Positions 1 through 7,929 of a stretch of 64,000 nt of DNA are shown here, in pieces (within the stretch, counting starts at the first letter, position 1; each line of letters opens with the position of its first letter). The notes under the pieces were generated by a model. It was not told the DNA's origin, ran no database searches, and saw nothing but the letters and a program-made list of their open reading frames with translations. The translations under genes and the position numbers were made by a program. Source of the DNA: Mycobacterium gastri (GTDB taxonomy: Bacteria; Actinomycetota; Actinomycetes; Mycobacteriales; Mycobacteriaceae); contig NZ_LQOX01000109.1 of NCBI RefSeq assembly GCF_002102175.1, forward strand, positions 1 to 64,000, read 5' to 3'.

Positions 1-64
1 GATCCGCGGATTCTTCGCCGACCCTCACCTCGCTTACATCACCGCCTAAGTCGCCTTACTAACG

Positions 65-83
65 CTCGGCTTAGTAAGCCGAG
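65..83. terminator. Perfect 8-bp hairpin
   Basis: Perfect inverted repeat with arms 65-72 and 76-83 and a 3-base loop (AGT). It could act as a terminator for the leftward hydrolase gene or belong to the IS remnant beside it. There is no T-tract, so the function is uncertain. Confidence 0.45.
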
Positions 84-91
84 TTCGGCTT

Positions 92-178
92 AACAGTGAT
101 CGAGGCGCCCAATACACCTCGGCCGAATATTGTGTCACGCTCGACGAGCTCGGGCTGCGGCATTCACTAGGCATCCGC
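92..178 (+). pseudogene. IS3-family transposase (OrfB) core fragment
   Basis: Translation from 92 gives about 29 residues that read like the integrase-core segment of IS3-family OrfB: an NSDRGAQYTS motif, where the D is normally the second catalytic Asp, followed by a stretch rich in Leu and Glu. Both ends of the transposase are missing, and the fragment stops at the 3' end of the hydrolase gene. It is too short to encode an enzyme and is read here as the scar of an old insertion. Confidence 0.5.
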
Positions 179-179
179 G

Positions 180-1439
180 TTACCGGCGTGGCCGTACCCT
201 CGCCGGGTCCACCATCCCGGACTGCGCCAGCGCGTCGTCGATGAACCGCTGTACCGGCCGGGAGCGGAAGAAACCGGTGTGACCGCCCTGGTACCAATGG
301 ATCTCCGGCTTGCCCCAGTGCTCCCAGAGGCGGCTGACCTGGTCCCGGGGGTGCACCAACCGGTCGGCAACGCCGGCATAGATGAAGCGGCCCTCCATAG
401 GAACACGGGGAGTCAGGGCCAGCGGCGAGATCATCCGGCCGATAGGCCGGGCCGACCTCATCGTCTGACGGAGGCGGCGGTGGCCGCTGAGGCCGGCGTG
501 GCGGCCGACCAGCTCCACCAGATCCACGGCCGGGACACCCAGGATCGCGCACCCGAGCCCGTCGTCGAGGCTGGCGACCAACGAGCTGATGAGACCGCCC
601 AGAGATATGCCGTTGAGCCCGATCATCGCGTCGGGCTGCTGTGCGCGGATCCAGGACAGCAGGCGCCGGATGTCCCACACCGCCTGAGCGGCACCGTGGA
701 CCGCGTCGAGCACATTCGCGCTGGGAAACGCGGCGCCGTAAGGCCGCCCGCGTGCCCGCGGCCCGTGCAGCGGCAGGACCGGAAGCACTACGTTGAGGTC
801 CAGGTTGCGGTACAGATACCAGGCGTGAAACAGCATCAGGTCGAGACCGGCCCGCCCCATCTCGGCACCGTGCACACACACCAGCCACGGCCGCGGCCGG
901 CGGTGCCGCAACATCAGTGCGTACTCGCGGTGGTTTCCGGTGTAGCTCAGCCATCGCTCGCGGCCCGGTTCGCCCGGGTGGGGCTCATAGCCGCTGTCGA
1001 AGGAGAGACGCTGGTAACTGCGCCCCATGCTGTCCACCCGCTTGACCACCACCTCGGTCAGCGGCGGCGGCGCCGCGAAGAATCCCTCGGGATGGGCCAG
1101 CCTGCCGTTGTTCTGGTAAACGTCAAGTGCGGCAAGCACTTCGCGATCAATCCGCTCCAGTGAGGAGGCGCTGGGCGCCGACCTCAGCATGCTGAAGCCG
1201 GTCAGCAGGATTTCGTCGCGAAACGCTTGCGCGGCAAGCGCGATGGTGGGCCGAGCCACCGGCAGCTCGTCGGGCTGCCGGTCCAGATAGGTGCCCCAGG
1301 ACCGGGCATAGAAGCCGCCGGCGCGGGTGAATGGACCCAGCACCTGCAGTAGCGGGTTGGCGCTGTCGCGGCACTGGTCTGCCTGGTCGATGTCCGGCAT
1401 CTCGTCTGTCACCCTGTTCGATGCGGTCTGGCTTTTCAA
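180..1439 (-). CDS. Alpha/beta hydrolase
   Basis: A 419-residue protein of the alpha/beta-hydrolase fold. The nucleophile elbow is visible as GISLGG (Ser in GxSxG, around residue 285), the acid is probably the Asp of ADRLVHP and the base the His of GGHTGFF near the C-terminus, giving a complete Ser-Asp-His order. There is no signal peptide or membrane segment, so it is probably cytosolic. The substrate is unknown; mycobacterial relatives are mostly annotated only as esterase/lipase-like. The start is a TTG at 1439 with GAAGG just upstream; a GTG at 1412 or an ATG at 1400 are alternatives. It is followed upstream by the ferredoxin gene in the same direction, 73 bp apart, but no shared function is evident. 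Confidence 0.7.
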   Translation of the reverse strand: MKSQTASNRVTDEMPDIDQADQCRDSANPLLQVLGPFTRAGGFYARSWGTYLDRQPDELPVARPTIALAAQAFRDEILLTGFSMLRSAPSASSLERIDREVLAALDVYQNNGRLAHPEGFFAAPPPLTEVVVKRVDSMGRSYQRLSFDSGYEPHPGEPGRERWLSYTGNHREYALMLRHRRPRPWLVCVHGAEMGRAGLDLMLFHAWYLYRNLDLNVVLPVLPLHGPRARGRPYGAAFPSANVLDAVHGAAQAVWDIRRLLSWIRAQQPDAMIGLNGISLGGLISSLVASLDDGLGCAILGVPAVDLVELVGRHAGLSGHRRLRQTMRSARPIGRMISPLALTPRVPMEGRFIYAGVADRLVHPRDQVSRLWEHWGKPEIHWYQGGHTGFFRSRPVQRFIDDALAQSGMVDPARVRPRR

Positions 1440-1492
1440 ACAGCCTTCGAGCAGCTTAAGCCCAAGGGGAATTTCGGATGCACTCGCGCGCT

Positions 1493-1522
1493 AGGTCGCC
1501 TTTAGGTCGCCTTTAGGTCGCT
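1493..1522. repeat. 11-bp tandem repeat, about 2.7 copies
   Basis: The unit AGGTCGCCTTT starts at 1493, 1504 and (imperfectly) 1515. It spans the 3' end of the ferredoxin gene and supplies its TAA stop. It is a short replication-slippage type repeat with no evident function. Confidence 0.6.
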
Positions 1523-1839
1523 TCCGCCTTGCGAGGCAGCTCGACGACCGCGGCGGGGTCGTTCTCGGTCAGTCCGACTTTCGACGCGCCCCCGGGCGAA
1601 CCGAGTTCGGCAAAGAAGTCGGCGTTGATCTGCTGGTACTCGCTCCACTCGCCGGGCAGATCGTCTTCGTAGTAGATCGACTCCACCGGGCACACCGGTT
1701 CGCAAGCGCCGCAGTCGACACACTCGTCGGGGTGGATGTAGAGCATCCGGGCGCCCTCGTAGATGCAATCGACGGGGCATTCCTCGATGCAGGCCTTGTC
1801 CTTGATGTCGACGCAGGGTTCGGCAATCACGTATGCCAC
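1513..1839 (-). CDS. fdxC: 7Fe-type ferredoxin (FdxC-like)
   Basis: A 108-residue bacterial ferredoxin. The N-terminal half has CVDIKDKACIEECPVDC and the second cluster motif is CVDCGACEPVCP. This is the spacing of 7Fe (3Fe-4S plus 4Fe-4S) ferredoxins of the mycobacterial FdxC/FdxA family, and length and sequence closely resemble FdxC. It carries low-potential electrons in the cytosol. The GTG start (1839-1837) overlaps the TAG stop of the upstream fprA-type gene by one base, and the AAGGAG ribosome site lies inside that gene, so the two are translationally coupled. A ferredoxin paired with a ferredoxin-NADP reductase next to a ferredoxin-dependent sulfite reductase suggests it feeds NirA, although P450 partners cannot be excluded. 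The symbol marks the family, not proven orthology. Confidence 0.85.
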   Translation of the reverse strand: MAYVIAEPCVDIKDKACIEECPVDCIYEGARMLYIHPDECVDCGACEPVCPVESIYYEDDLPGEWSEYQQINADFFAELGSPGGASKVGLTENDPAAVVELPRKAEAT

Positions 1840-3227
1840 TATCGTTCTCCTTCCTGACAGCCCCCGATGCGAAGCAGTTCCGAGCTGCTCGCCACCTTGA
1901 CCCGCGGCCGGTTCTGCGCGGCACCGGCTTCCCGCTCGAAGCGGTCGATCGCCTGCCAGTGCGCGGCGTCGACCAGCTGGGGTTGCCGCGACGCCAGCCA
2001 CCGGGCGAGTTGGTCAGCGCGGTCCTCGGCGAGGGCGCCGCTGCGGGACTGGGCGGCCAGGTCCGCGAGCAGGGTGTCGACGGTGTCCTGGGCGTCCTTC
2101 TTGTTGGTACCGATCACCCCGCTCGGTCCGCGCTTGATCCAGCCGACGACGTATTCGTTTCGGCTGCCCTCTATCCGGCCGTCGGTGTGGGGAATGGTGG
2201 CGCTAGTGGTGTCGAACGGCAGCCCGGGTGTGGGTACACCGCGGTAGCCGACCGATCGGACCACCAGCTGCGTGGGTAGCTCCTGCCGGGCGCCGGTGTC
2301 CTTGGCCACCATTCGGCCGCCGGCGTCACTGACCAGCTCGTTGCTGCCGAGCACGATACTTTCCACCTTGCCGTTCCCGTTGATTTCGATGGGAGACGTC
2401 AAGAACCGCAACACGATCCGGCGGTGTCCGGACCGGGGTGCGCGGGCGGCATAGTCGCGCAACACCTTGATGTTCTGCTTGGCGACTTTGCCGGCCGACG
2501 CCAGGTCGTCGTCACTGATGCCCTCCAGCTGGGTGGGATCGACGACAACGTCGACGCCCTCGAGTTCTCCGAGCTCGCGCAATTCCAGGGTGGTGAACGC
2601 GCTCTGCAGCGGGCCGCGCCGGCCGATGACCACCACTTCTTCGACATGGCAGGCGCGCAACGCCGTCAATGCGTGATCGGCGATGTCGGTGACCGCAAGT
2701 ACGTCGGGATCGGTCACCAGGATGCGGGCGACGTCGACCGCGACGTTGCCGTTGCCCACCACGACGGCGCGGTTGCCCGATAGATCGGGGGACATCTGCT
2801 CGAAGTGCGGATGCGCGTTGTACCAGCCGACAAAATCGACCGCGGCGACGCTGCCCGGCAGCTGTTCGCCGGGAATGCCCAGGGGCCGGTCGGATTGGGC
2901 GCCGACGGCGTAGATCACCGCGTCGTAGCGCTCGGCGAGCTCTGCGGCCTGGACATGCCGGCCGACCGTGACGTTGCCGAAAAACCGGAATCGGGGGTCC
3001 TCGGCGGTCTTCTCGAACTGCTGGCTGACCGATTTGATCTTGGGGTGATCGGGTGCCACCCCGGAGCGCACCAAACCCCATGGCGTGGGCAGCATTTCCA
3101 GCATGTCGACCGCAACCTCGAGCCCTTCGCCGGCGTCGGCGGCTTTCAGCAGCGACGCCGCGGCGAAGAATCCCGACGGACCGGAACCCACAATCGCTAC
3201 GTGATATGGACGGGTCATGAATCTCAT
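1839..3227 (-). CDS. fprA: NADPH-ferredoxin reductase (FprA type)
   Basis: A 462-residue flavoprotein of the adrenodoxin-reductase-like FprA family. The FAD dinucleotide fold is at the N-terminus (VGSGPSGFFAAASLL), the NADP fold in the middle (VVGNGNVAVDVARI), and a C-terminal FAD contact in the VGWIKRGPSGVIGTNK region. It moves electrons from NADPH to a ferredoxin. The whole sequence strongly resembles M. tuberculosis FprA, so this may be a paralogue rather than the orthologue because the setting differs. The start at 3227 has GGGGAC upstream; an in-frame ATG at 3218 is an alternative. The next gene encodes a ferredoxin overlapping by one base, and a LysR regulator is divergent across about 90 bp, which holds the 17-bp dyad. 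Confidence 0.88.
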   Translation of the reverse strand: MRFMTRPYHVAIVGSGPSGFFAAASLLKAADAGEGLEVAVDMLEMLPTPWGLVRSGVAPDHPKIKSVSQQFEKTAEDPRFRFFGNVTVGRHVQAAELAERYDAVIYAVGAQSDRPLGIPGEQLPGSVAAVDFVGWYNAHPHFEQMSPDLSGNRAVVVGNGNVAVDVARILVTDPDVLAVTDIADHALTALRACHVEEVVVIGRRGPLQSAFTTLELRELGELEGVDVVVDPTQLEGISDDDLASAGKVAKQNIKVLRDYAARAPRSGHRRIVLRFLTSPIEINGNGKVESIVLGSNELVSDAGGRMVAKDTGARQELPTQLVVRSVGYRGVPTPGLPFDTTSATIPHTDGRIEGSRNEYVVGWIKRGPSGVIGTNKKDAQDTVDTLLADLAAQSRSGALAEDRADQLARWLASRQPQLVDAAHWQAIDRFEREAGAAQNRPRVKVASSSELLRIGGCQEGER

Positions 3228-3275
3228 GGTTGTCGTCCCCGCCGGGCCGGGGTAGAGGTGTCGATGTTGTGTTGT

Positions 3276-3292
3276 CACAAACAATGGTTGTG
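3276..3292. promoter_or_regulatory. 17-bp dyad CACAA-N7-TTGTG (candidate LysR operator)
   Basis: Perfect 5-bp arms with a 7-bp spacer, lying between the divergent fprA-type and lysR genes. Autoregulatory LysR sites normally sit in such divergent promoters and have this interrupted-dyad form. A matching 17-bp element (CACAT-N7-TTGTG, sharing TGGTTGTG at its right end) lies at 7654-7670 upstream of nirA. Confidence 0.5.
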
Positions 3293-3318
3293 TCGCCGTT
3301 TTCGTGGTTTCATCAACC

Positions 3319-4254
3319 ATGCCGCTCAGTTCCCGCATGCCCGAACTCGCCTCGTTCGAGATCTTTCTGGCGATCGCGCAGACCGGCAGCCTCGGCGGTG
3401 CCGCCCGCGACCTGGGGTTGACCCAGCAAGCCGTGTCAAAACGGCTCGCGGCGATGGAAGCTCAGGTCGGTGTGACGCTGGCCGCCCGGACCACCCGTGG
3501 CTCACAACTCACGCCCGCCGGCGTGGTCGTCGCCGAGTGGGCTGCGCGCTTACTTGACGTCGCGAACGAGGTCGATGCGGGTCTGGGTGCCCTGCGCAAG
3601 GAGGGGCGGGAGCGGATCAAAGTGGTGGCCAGCCAGACGATCGCCGAACAACTGATGCCGCACTGGTTGCTGTCGTTACAGGATGCGGCGGTCAGGCGGC
3701 GCGGCGGCAGCGCCCCCCAGGTGATCTTGACGGCTACCAACAGCGAGCACGCGATCGCCGCGGTTCGCGGTGGCGCGGCCGATCTCGGATTTGTCGAAAA
3801 CCCTGGGCCACCAAAGGGATTGGGCAGTTGTGTGGTGGGCCACGACGAGCTGGTGATCGTGGTGCCGCCCGGGCACAAGTGGACTCGGCGAGCACGCCCG
3901 GTGAGTGCCGGTGAACTCGCGCAAACACCGTTGGTTACTCGCGAGCCCCGTTCGGGTATCCGCGATTCGCTGACGATGGCGCTGCGTCAGGTGCTGGGCG
4001 ACGATGTGCGGCAGGCGCCGCCGGTGCTCGAATTGTCGTCCGCCGCGGCCATGCGGGCCGCGGTGCTGGCTGGCGCCGGGCCGGCGGCCATGAGCCGGCT
4101 GGCCGTTGCCGACGACCTCGCGGTCGGCCGACTGAGCGCCGTCCCGGTGCCCGAATTGGACCTGCGGCGCCAGTTTCGGGCCATCTGGGTTGGCGGGCGC
4201 ACCCCGCCCGCTGGGGCCATCCGCGAGCTGCTCAGCCATATCCGCTCTACGTAG
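3319..4254 (+). CDS. LysR-type transcriptional regulator
   Basis: A 311-residue LysR-family regulator. The winged HTH covers about residues 5-65, with the recognition-helix region LTQQAVSKRLAAMEAQVGV and the usual LTPAG after it. The periplasmic-binding-like effector domain fills about 90-305. It is transcribed away from the fprA-fdx pair, the classical layout for a LysR protein controlling its divergent neighbour. The same candidate operator occurs upstream of nirA-cysH-che1, so I infer control of sulfur assimilation, possibly sensing O-acetylserine, APS or a similar intermediate; the ligand cannot be read from sequence. ATG 3319 is chosen; GTG 3304 in the same frame would add five residues. 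Confidence 0.85.
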   Translation: MPLSSRMPELASFEIFLAIAQTGSLGGAARDLGLTQQAVSKRLAAMEAQVGVTLAARTTRGSQLTPAGVVVAEWAARLLDVANEVDAGLGALRKEGRERIKVVASQTIAEQLMPHWLLSLQDAAVRRRGGSAPQVILTATNSEHAIAAVRGGAADLGFVENPGPPKGLGSCVVGHDELVIVVPPGHKWTRRARPVSAGELAQTPLVTREPRSGIRDSLTMALRQVLGDDVRQAPPVLELSSAAAMRAAVLAGAGPAAMSRLAVADDLAVGRLSAVPVPELDLRRQFRAIWVGGRTPPAGAIRELLSHIRST

Positions 4255-4276
4255 GAGTGGGCGGTAGGAGTGGGCG

Positions 4277-4993
4277 CTAGGCGGCGGCGTGGTGGGCCAG
4301 CGCCTGGTCGTAGCGGTCGAGCAGCGTCTCGGCCACCAGCCGGTGCGCGCCCAGCGGTTGGGCCATCCGAATGCCGTTGTCGCGCGCGTAGTTCCACACC
4401 TTGTCGGTGATGAGACCCGGCGCCAGGAACCACGGTGCGATGACGAGGCGGCGGGCGCCGCGGCGCCGCAACCGTACGATCGCGTCGGGAACCGACGGTT
4501 GCGGCCGGGTGGCAAAGGCGATGGTGGCTCCGGCCCAGCTGGTGCCGGCGGCCAGCGCGGCGGCCACCTGCGCGGTGCGTGCATTCGCCGCGGCGTTCGA
4601 TGAGCCGATCGCGACCACCACCACACCCAGGTCCCGGTCGAGCGGTGAAATGTCGAGTTCTGCCAGACGTTCGCGCAGTACCGATACCAAGCGGTCGTCA
4701 TCACCGAGCACGTCGGCCTGGCGGACGCCGTGCGCGCCGGCACGCGCTATCTGGTTGGGGATGTCGCGGCGTGCGTGGTAGGCGCTGGCCAGCAGCAGGG
4801 GAGTGACGACGGCAGGGCTCCCGTAGGGCAATCCACTGAGCACGTCGACGAATGCCGGCTCGGCCAGTTCAAGGAAGGCCGGCCGCACGTCGAGTCCCGG
4901 CCGGATGCCGGCGAGCTCGGCGGCGACGGCTCGGGCGTTGGCCGCCGATCGCGGATCTTTGCTGCCGTGCGCGGTGAGGACCAATGTGCTCAT
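4277..4993 (-). CDS. che1: Sirohydrochlorin ferrochelatase-like protein (Che1/CbiX family)
   Basis: A 238-residue CbiX/SirB-type chelatase. The N-terminus has LVLTAHGSKDPRS, in which the His is the usual metal-binding residue, and a second related half follows (VVVAIGSSNA, then APWFLAPG). It would insert Fe2+ into sirohydrochlorin to make siroheme, the cofactor of the sulfite reductase encoded two genes upstream. Its ATG (4993-4991) overlaps the cysH TGA in ATGA form, so it is the third gene of the nirA-cysH-che1 operon, the order of Rv2391-Rv2393 in M. tuberculosis. A cobalt-chelatase role cannot be excluded on sequence alone, but the operon favours iron. An in-frame start upstream would extend it inside cysH and is rejected. 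Confidence 0.85.
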   Translation of the reverse strand: MSTLVLTAHGSKDPRSAANARAVAAELAGIRPGLDVRPAFLELAEPAFVDVLSGLPYGSPAVVTPLLLASAYHARRDIPNQIARAGAHGVRQADVLGDDDRLVSVLRERLAELDISPLDRDLGVVVVAIGSSNAAANARTAQVAAALAAGTSWAGATIAFATRPQPSVPDAIVRLRRRGARRLVIAPWFLAPGLITDKVWNYARDNGIRMAQPLGAHRLVAETLLDRYDQALAHHAAA

Positions 4994-5718
4994 GAGGCGT
5001 GCAACCCGCATTCGGTCTTGGCCAGCCCCTGCCAGCGCCCACTGCGCGGGTCGGCGCCGGCGGCCGGTTTGGTTGTGCACGGGGCGCAGCCGATCGACGG
5101 GTAGCCCTCGTCGACGAGCGGGTTGACCAGCACGTTGTTCTGCTGGATGTAGCTCTCCACGTCCTCATCGGTCCAGGTGGCCAGCGGGTTGACCTTCACC
5201 AGTCCGAACGCTTCGTCGAAGCTGATCAGCGGGGCGTTGGCGCGGGTGGGCGCCTCCACCCGGCGGATGCCGGTGACCCAGGCCGAATACCCCCGCAGCG
5301 CCTTGGTCAGGGGGACGACCTTGCGCAGCCGGCAGCACTCGGTGGGGTTGCGGGCGAACAGGTCCTTGCCGAGCAGCTCGTCCTGCTCGGCCACCGCGTG
5401 TTCGGGGGTGACGTTGAGAACCCGGATGTCATAGACGGATTCGACGGCATCCCGGGTGCCCAGGGTCTCGGCGAAGTGGTAGCCGGTGTCGAGGAAGATC
5501 ACCGGCACGCCCGGGCGCACTTTGGAGGCCAGGTCGACCAACACGGCTTCTTGCATGTTGGAGGCGACCACGTAGTTGCAGGTGGCCCAGCCCCGGGGGC
5601 CGTTGACGCCGCCGAAGTGGGCGTCGGTCCAGCGCAACAGGTCGGTGGCGCTGGCACCGTCCAGCTCGTCGGCACCACGGGCAGCCAATTCACGTAGCTG
5701 CGCCTCGGTATAACTCAT
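4990..5718 (-). CDS. cysH: Adenosine 5'-phosphosulfate (APS) reductase
   Basis: A 242-residue APS reductase that makes sulfite and AMP using thioredoxin. The four [4Fe-4S] cysteines are present (C128, C129 in ECCRLRK; C211, C214 in GCAPC), and the catalytic Cys is C237 in the C-terminal ECGLH motif. The paired Cys motifs separate APS reductases from PAPS reductases, which lack them. It is cytosolic. It lies between nirA (30 bp upstream) and che1 (4-bp overlap), so sulfite production and reduction are co-transcribed. It is probably controlled by the nirA upstream region. Confidence 0.95.
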   Translation of the reverse strand: MSYTEAQLRELAARGADELDGASATDLLRWTDAHFGGVNGPRGWATCNYVVASNMQEAVLVDLASKVRPGVPVIFLDTGYHFAETLGTRDAVESVYDIRVLNVTPEHAVAEQDELLGKDLFARNPTECCRLRKVVPLTKALRGYSAWVTGIRRVEAPTRANAPLISFDEAFGLVKVNPLATWTDEDVESYIQQNNVLVNPLVDEGYPSIGCAPCTTKPAAGADPRSGRWQGLAKTECGLHAS

Positions 5719-5748
5719 CTCGTCGTCCTCCGCTCGTTTCGGGTGGAC

Positions 5749-7419
5749 TTATCGAAGGTCGGCCTCCTCGGCCCGCAGCGCCCAGGTTGCGAACCGTTCG
5801 CCGTCGTGGCGTTGCGTGACGAAGTTGCGGACCACCCGGTCGATGTAGTCGCCCAGTTCGTCGCTGGTGACCTTGTGCTGGCGCAGTTTCCGGCCGAATC
5901 CGCTGTCTTCGCCGAGGCCGCCGCCGAGGTGGACCTGGAACCCCTCGACCGGTTTGCCGTCCCCGTCGTCGACCATTTGGCCCTTGAATCCGATGTCGGC
6001 GACCTGAATTCGGGCGCACGAGTTGGGGCACCCGTTGACGTTGATGGTGATCGGCACGTCCAGATTCGTGTTGATGTCGGCCAGACGGCTTTCCAGCTCG
6101 GGCACCAAAGACTGTGCCCTGACCCGCGTTTCGGCGAACGACAGCTTGCAGAACTCGATACCGGTGCAGGCCATCATGTTCTTGCGCCACGCCGACGGCC
6201 GCGACGGCAGACCGATGGCATCCAGACCGGCGACCAGTTCGTCGACCTTGTCGTCGGCGACGTCGAGGATGACAAGTTTCTGATAAGGGGTGAACCGGGC
6301 GCGTTCCGAACCGACCTTTTCCATGAGGTCGGCCACCTTGCACAGGATGGTTCCCGATACCCGGCCGGCGATGGGGGCCACCCCGACGGCGTTGAGCCCG
6401 TTCTTGAGCCGCTGCACCCCGACGTGGTCGATCGGGTGCTTGACCGGCTCCGGGGCCGGGCCGTCGATCAACTGCCGTTGCAGATACTCGGTTTCCAGGA
6501 CCTCGCGGAATTTGGCCACACCCCAGTCCTTGACCAGGAACTTCAGCCGGGCCTTGGCGCGCAGCCGCCGGTAGCCGTAGTCACGGAACAGCTTGGTGAC
6601 CGCTTCCCAGACGTCGGGCACCTCGTCGAGCGGAACCCACACGCCGACTCGTTGGGCCAGCATCGGGTTGGTCGACAGGCCGCCGCCTACCCACAGGTCC
6701 ATCCCCGGGCCGTGCTCGGGATGGTTGACGCCGATGAAGGCGACGTCGTGGGTTTCGTGGGAGACGTCCTGCAGGCCCGAGATCGCGCTCTTGTACTTAC
6801 GCGGCAGATTGGCGTACTCGGGGTTGTTCATGAAGCGCCGCAGGATTTCGTCGATCGCCGGTGAGGGGTCGAGGATTTCGTCGACCGAGTCGCCGGCCAG
6901 CGGAGAACCGTGGATGGCGCGCGGGCAGTCGCCGCAGGCCTCGGTGGTGGTCAGCCCGACGGACGCCAGCCGGTCCCAGATCTCGGGGACGTCTTCGATT
7001 CGGATCCAATGGAATTGGACGTTCTCCCGGTCGCCGATGTCGGCGGTGTCACGGGCGAAGTCGGTCGAGATTTGGCCCAGGGCACGCACGGTGGCGGCTG
7101 ACATCGGCTTGCCATCGGAGCGCACCCGCATCATGAAATATTTGGCCTCGATGGTGTCGGTGTTTTCCTCACCGGTCCAGGTGCCGTCGTAACCCTGTTC
7201 ACGTTGGGTGTAGAGGCCCATCCAACGGAAGCGGCCACGCAGGTCGGACTTCTCGATGCTGTCGAAACCCTGTTTGGCATAGACATTCAGAATTCGGTCG
7301 CGGACATTCAGCGGCGCGTCCTCCTGCTTGAACTGTTCCGCGTCGTTGAGCGGCTCACGCTGTCCGAGTGCCCACTGACCTTCGTTACGAGTCTTGGCGG
7401 GACGGGCTGCTGTGGTCAT
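5749..7419 (-). CDS. nirA: Ferredoxin-dependent assimilatory sulfite reductase
   Basis: A 556-residue siroheme/[4Fe-4S] enzyme reducing sulfite to sulfide with six electrons from ferredoxin. It has the two ferredoxin-like N-terminal and middle repeats and the four cluster ligands C418, C424, C464 and C468 (CTGIEFC and CPNSC). Tyr70 and Cys162 fall one position after the Tyr69/Cys161 pair that forms the covalent side-chain bond next to siroheme in M. tuberculosis NirA, so that bond is expected here. The ATG at 7419 follows GAAGGAG at good spacing. It leads the nirA-cysH-che1 operon. The long leader upstream has two hairpins and a possible short upstream frame, and a dyad shared with the fprA/lysR promoter. 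Confidence 0.95.
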   Translation of the reverse strand: MTTAARPAKTRNEGQWALGQREPLNDAEQFKQEDAPLNVRDRILNVYAKQGFDSIEKSDLRGRFRWMGLYTQREQGYDGTWTGEENTDTIEAKYFMMRVRSDGKPMSAATVRALGQISTDFARDTADIGDRENVQFHWIRIEDVPEIWDRLASVGLTTTEACGDCPRAIHGSPLAGDSVDEILDPSPAIDEILRRFMNNPEYANLPRKYKSAISGLQDVSHETHDVAFIGVNHPEHGPGMDLWVGGGLSTNPMLAQRVGVWVPLDEVPDVWEAVTKLFRDYGYRRLRAKARLKFLVKDWGVAKFREVLETEYLQRQLIDGPAPEPVKHPIDHVGVQRLKNGLNAVGVAPIAGRVSGTILCKVADLMEKVGSERARFTPYQKLVILDVADDKVDELVAGLDAIGLPSRPSAWRKNMMACTGIEFCKLSFAETRVRAQSLVPELESRLADINTNLDVPITINVNGCPNSCARIQVADIGFKGQMVDDGDGKPVEGFQVHLGGGLGEDSGFGRKLRQHKVTSDELGDYIDRVVRNFVTQRHDGERFATWALRAEEADLR

Positions 7420-7532
7420 GTGGCATACTCCTTCGCGAACATTGGCGACCCGGATCGCCGTTGCGCGCGGCGCTTTGGCGGTTGTCCCTTCCGGCGGGCG
7501 TCGACGGTGGGCGGCCATCGGGCCGGCCTGCG

Positions 7533-7575
7533 ACATCAACGATGATGTTGGTCAGCGGGAGGTATCCGAAGATAC
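7533..7575 (-). promoter_or_regulatory. Two hairpins in the nirA leader, one with a UUCG tetraloop
   Basis: On the transcribed strand, 7575-7562 forms GUAUC-UUCG-GAUAC, a C(UUCG)G tetraloop known to be unusually stable. A second stem at 7548-7533 pairs ACATCA with TGATGT around a 4-base loop. Both are inside the roughly 230-base 5' leader that would separate the dyad at 7654 from the nirA start, and could serve attenuation or mRNA stabilisation. Confidence 0.4.
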
Positions 7576-7656
7576 TTCGCCGGACCCACGGGTCATGGCA
7601 TCGATGTTGCGCTGTTGGCCGTGGTGCCGGTAGGGACCTTCATGTTGTGAGGTCAC
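7552..7656 (-). CDS. Possible short upstream reading frame in the nirA leader
   Basis: A GTG at 7656 opens a 34-codon frame ending at 7552, with many His, Gln and Arg codons and no Cys. The UUCG hairpin is inside its last third and its stop lies between the two hairpins. Mycobacterial cysteine operons are known to use short leader peptides, normally Cys-rich, which this is not. There is no ribosome site, so it would have to be leaderless, and the GTG lies inside the candidate operator. Third-position GC is only moderate. It may be chance. Confidence 0.2.
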   Translation of the reverse strand: MTSQHEGPYRHHGQQRNIDAMTRGSGEVSSDTSR

Positions 7657-7670
7657 ATCGTTTGGTTGTG
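7654..7670. promoter_or_regulatory. 17-bp dyad CACAT-N7-TTGTG upstream of nirA
   Basis: The same length, spacing and right half (TGGTTGTG) as the dyad at 3276-3292. It lies 235 bp upstream of the nirA ATG. I infer a common operator for the LysR protein encoded at 3319-4254. Confidence 0.45.
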
Positions 7671-7929
7671 AGCGCCGCGAGCCTTGGCCGGGATGTGCGG
7701 CTCGATCATGCTGTCTGCTAGTGTGATTCGCGCCCTGCCATCGGAAACGTAAGTAAAGTAAGGTGTTGCGATCGGGATTCGGTGGCGCCAGTCGTAAGTT
7801 ATTTCCCAGCAGATTGGCAGCGACCTGCCAGCGATATCCGCTATCACTGAACCGCGCCTGGGACATTCGGCCGTTGATGCGGTGCACCGTGACCATAGCG
7901 ATGTGTTCGAGCTGAACACCGAATAAGCC

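Noticed and set aside
46-954. Long open frame opposite to and beyond the hydrolase gene
   Set aside because: It is Arg/Pro/Ala-rich antisense of the hydrolase gene without family similarity; typical GC-driven shadow.
7420-7656. Cys-rich leader peptide as known for some mycobacterial cysteine operons
   Set aside because: I looked for Cys-codon clusters on the nirA strand and saw none; only a His/Gln-rich frame exists.
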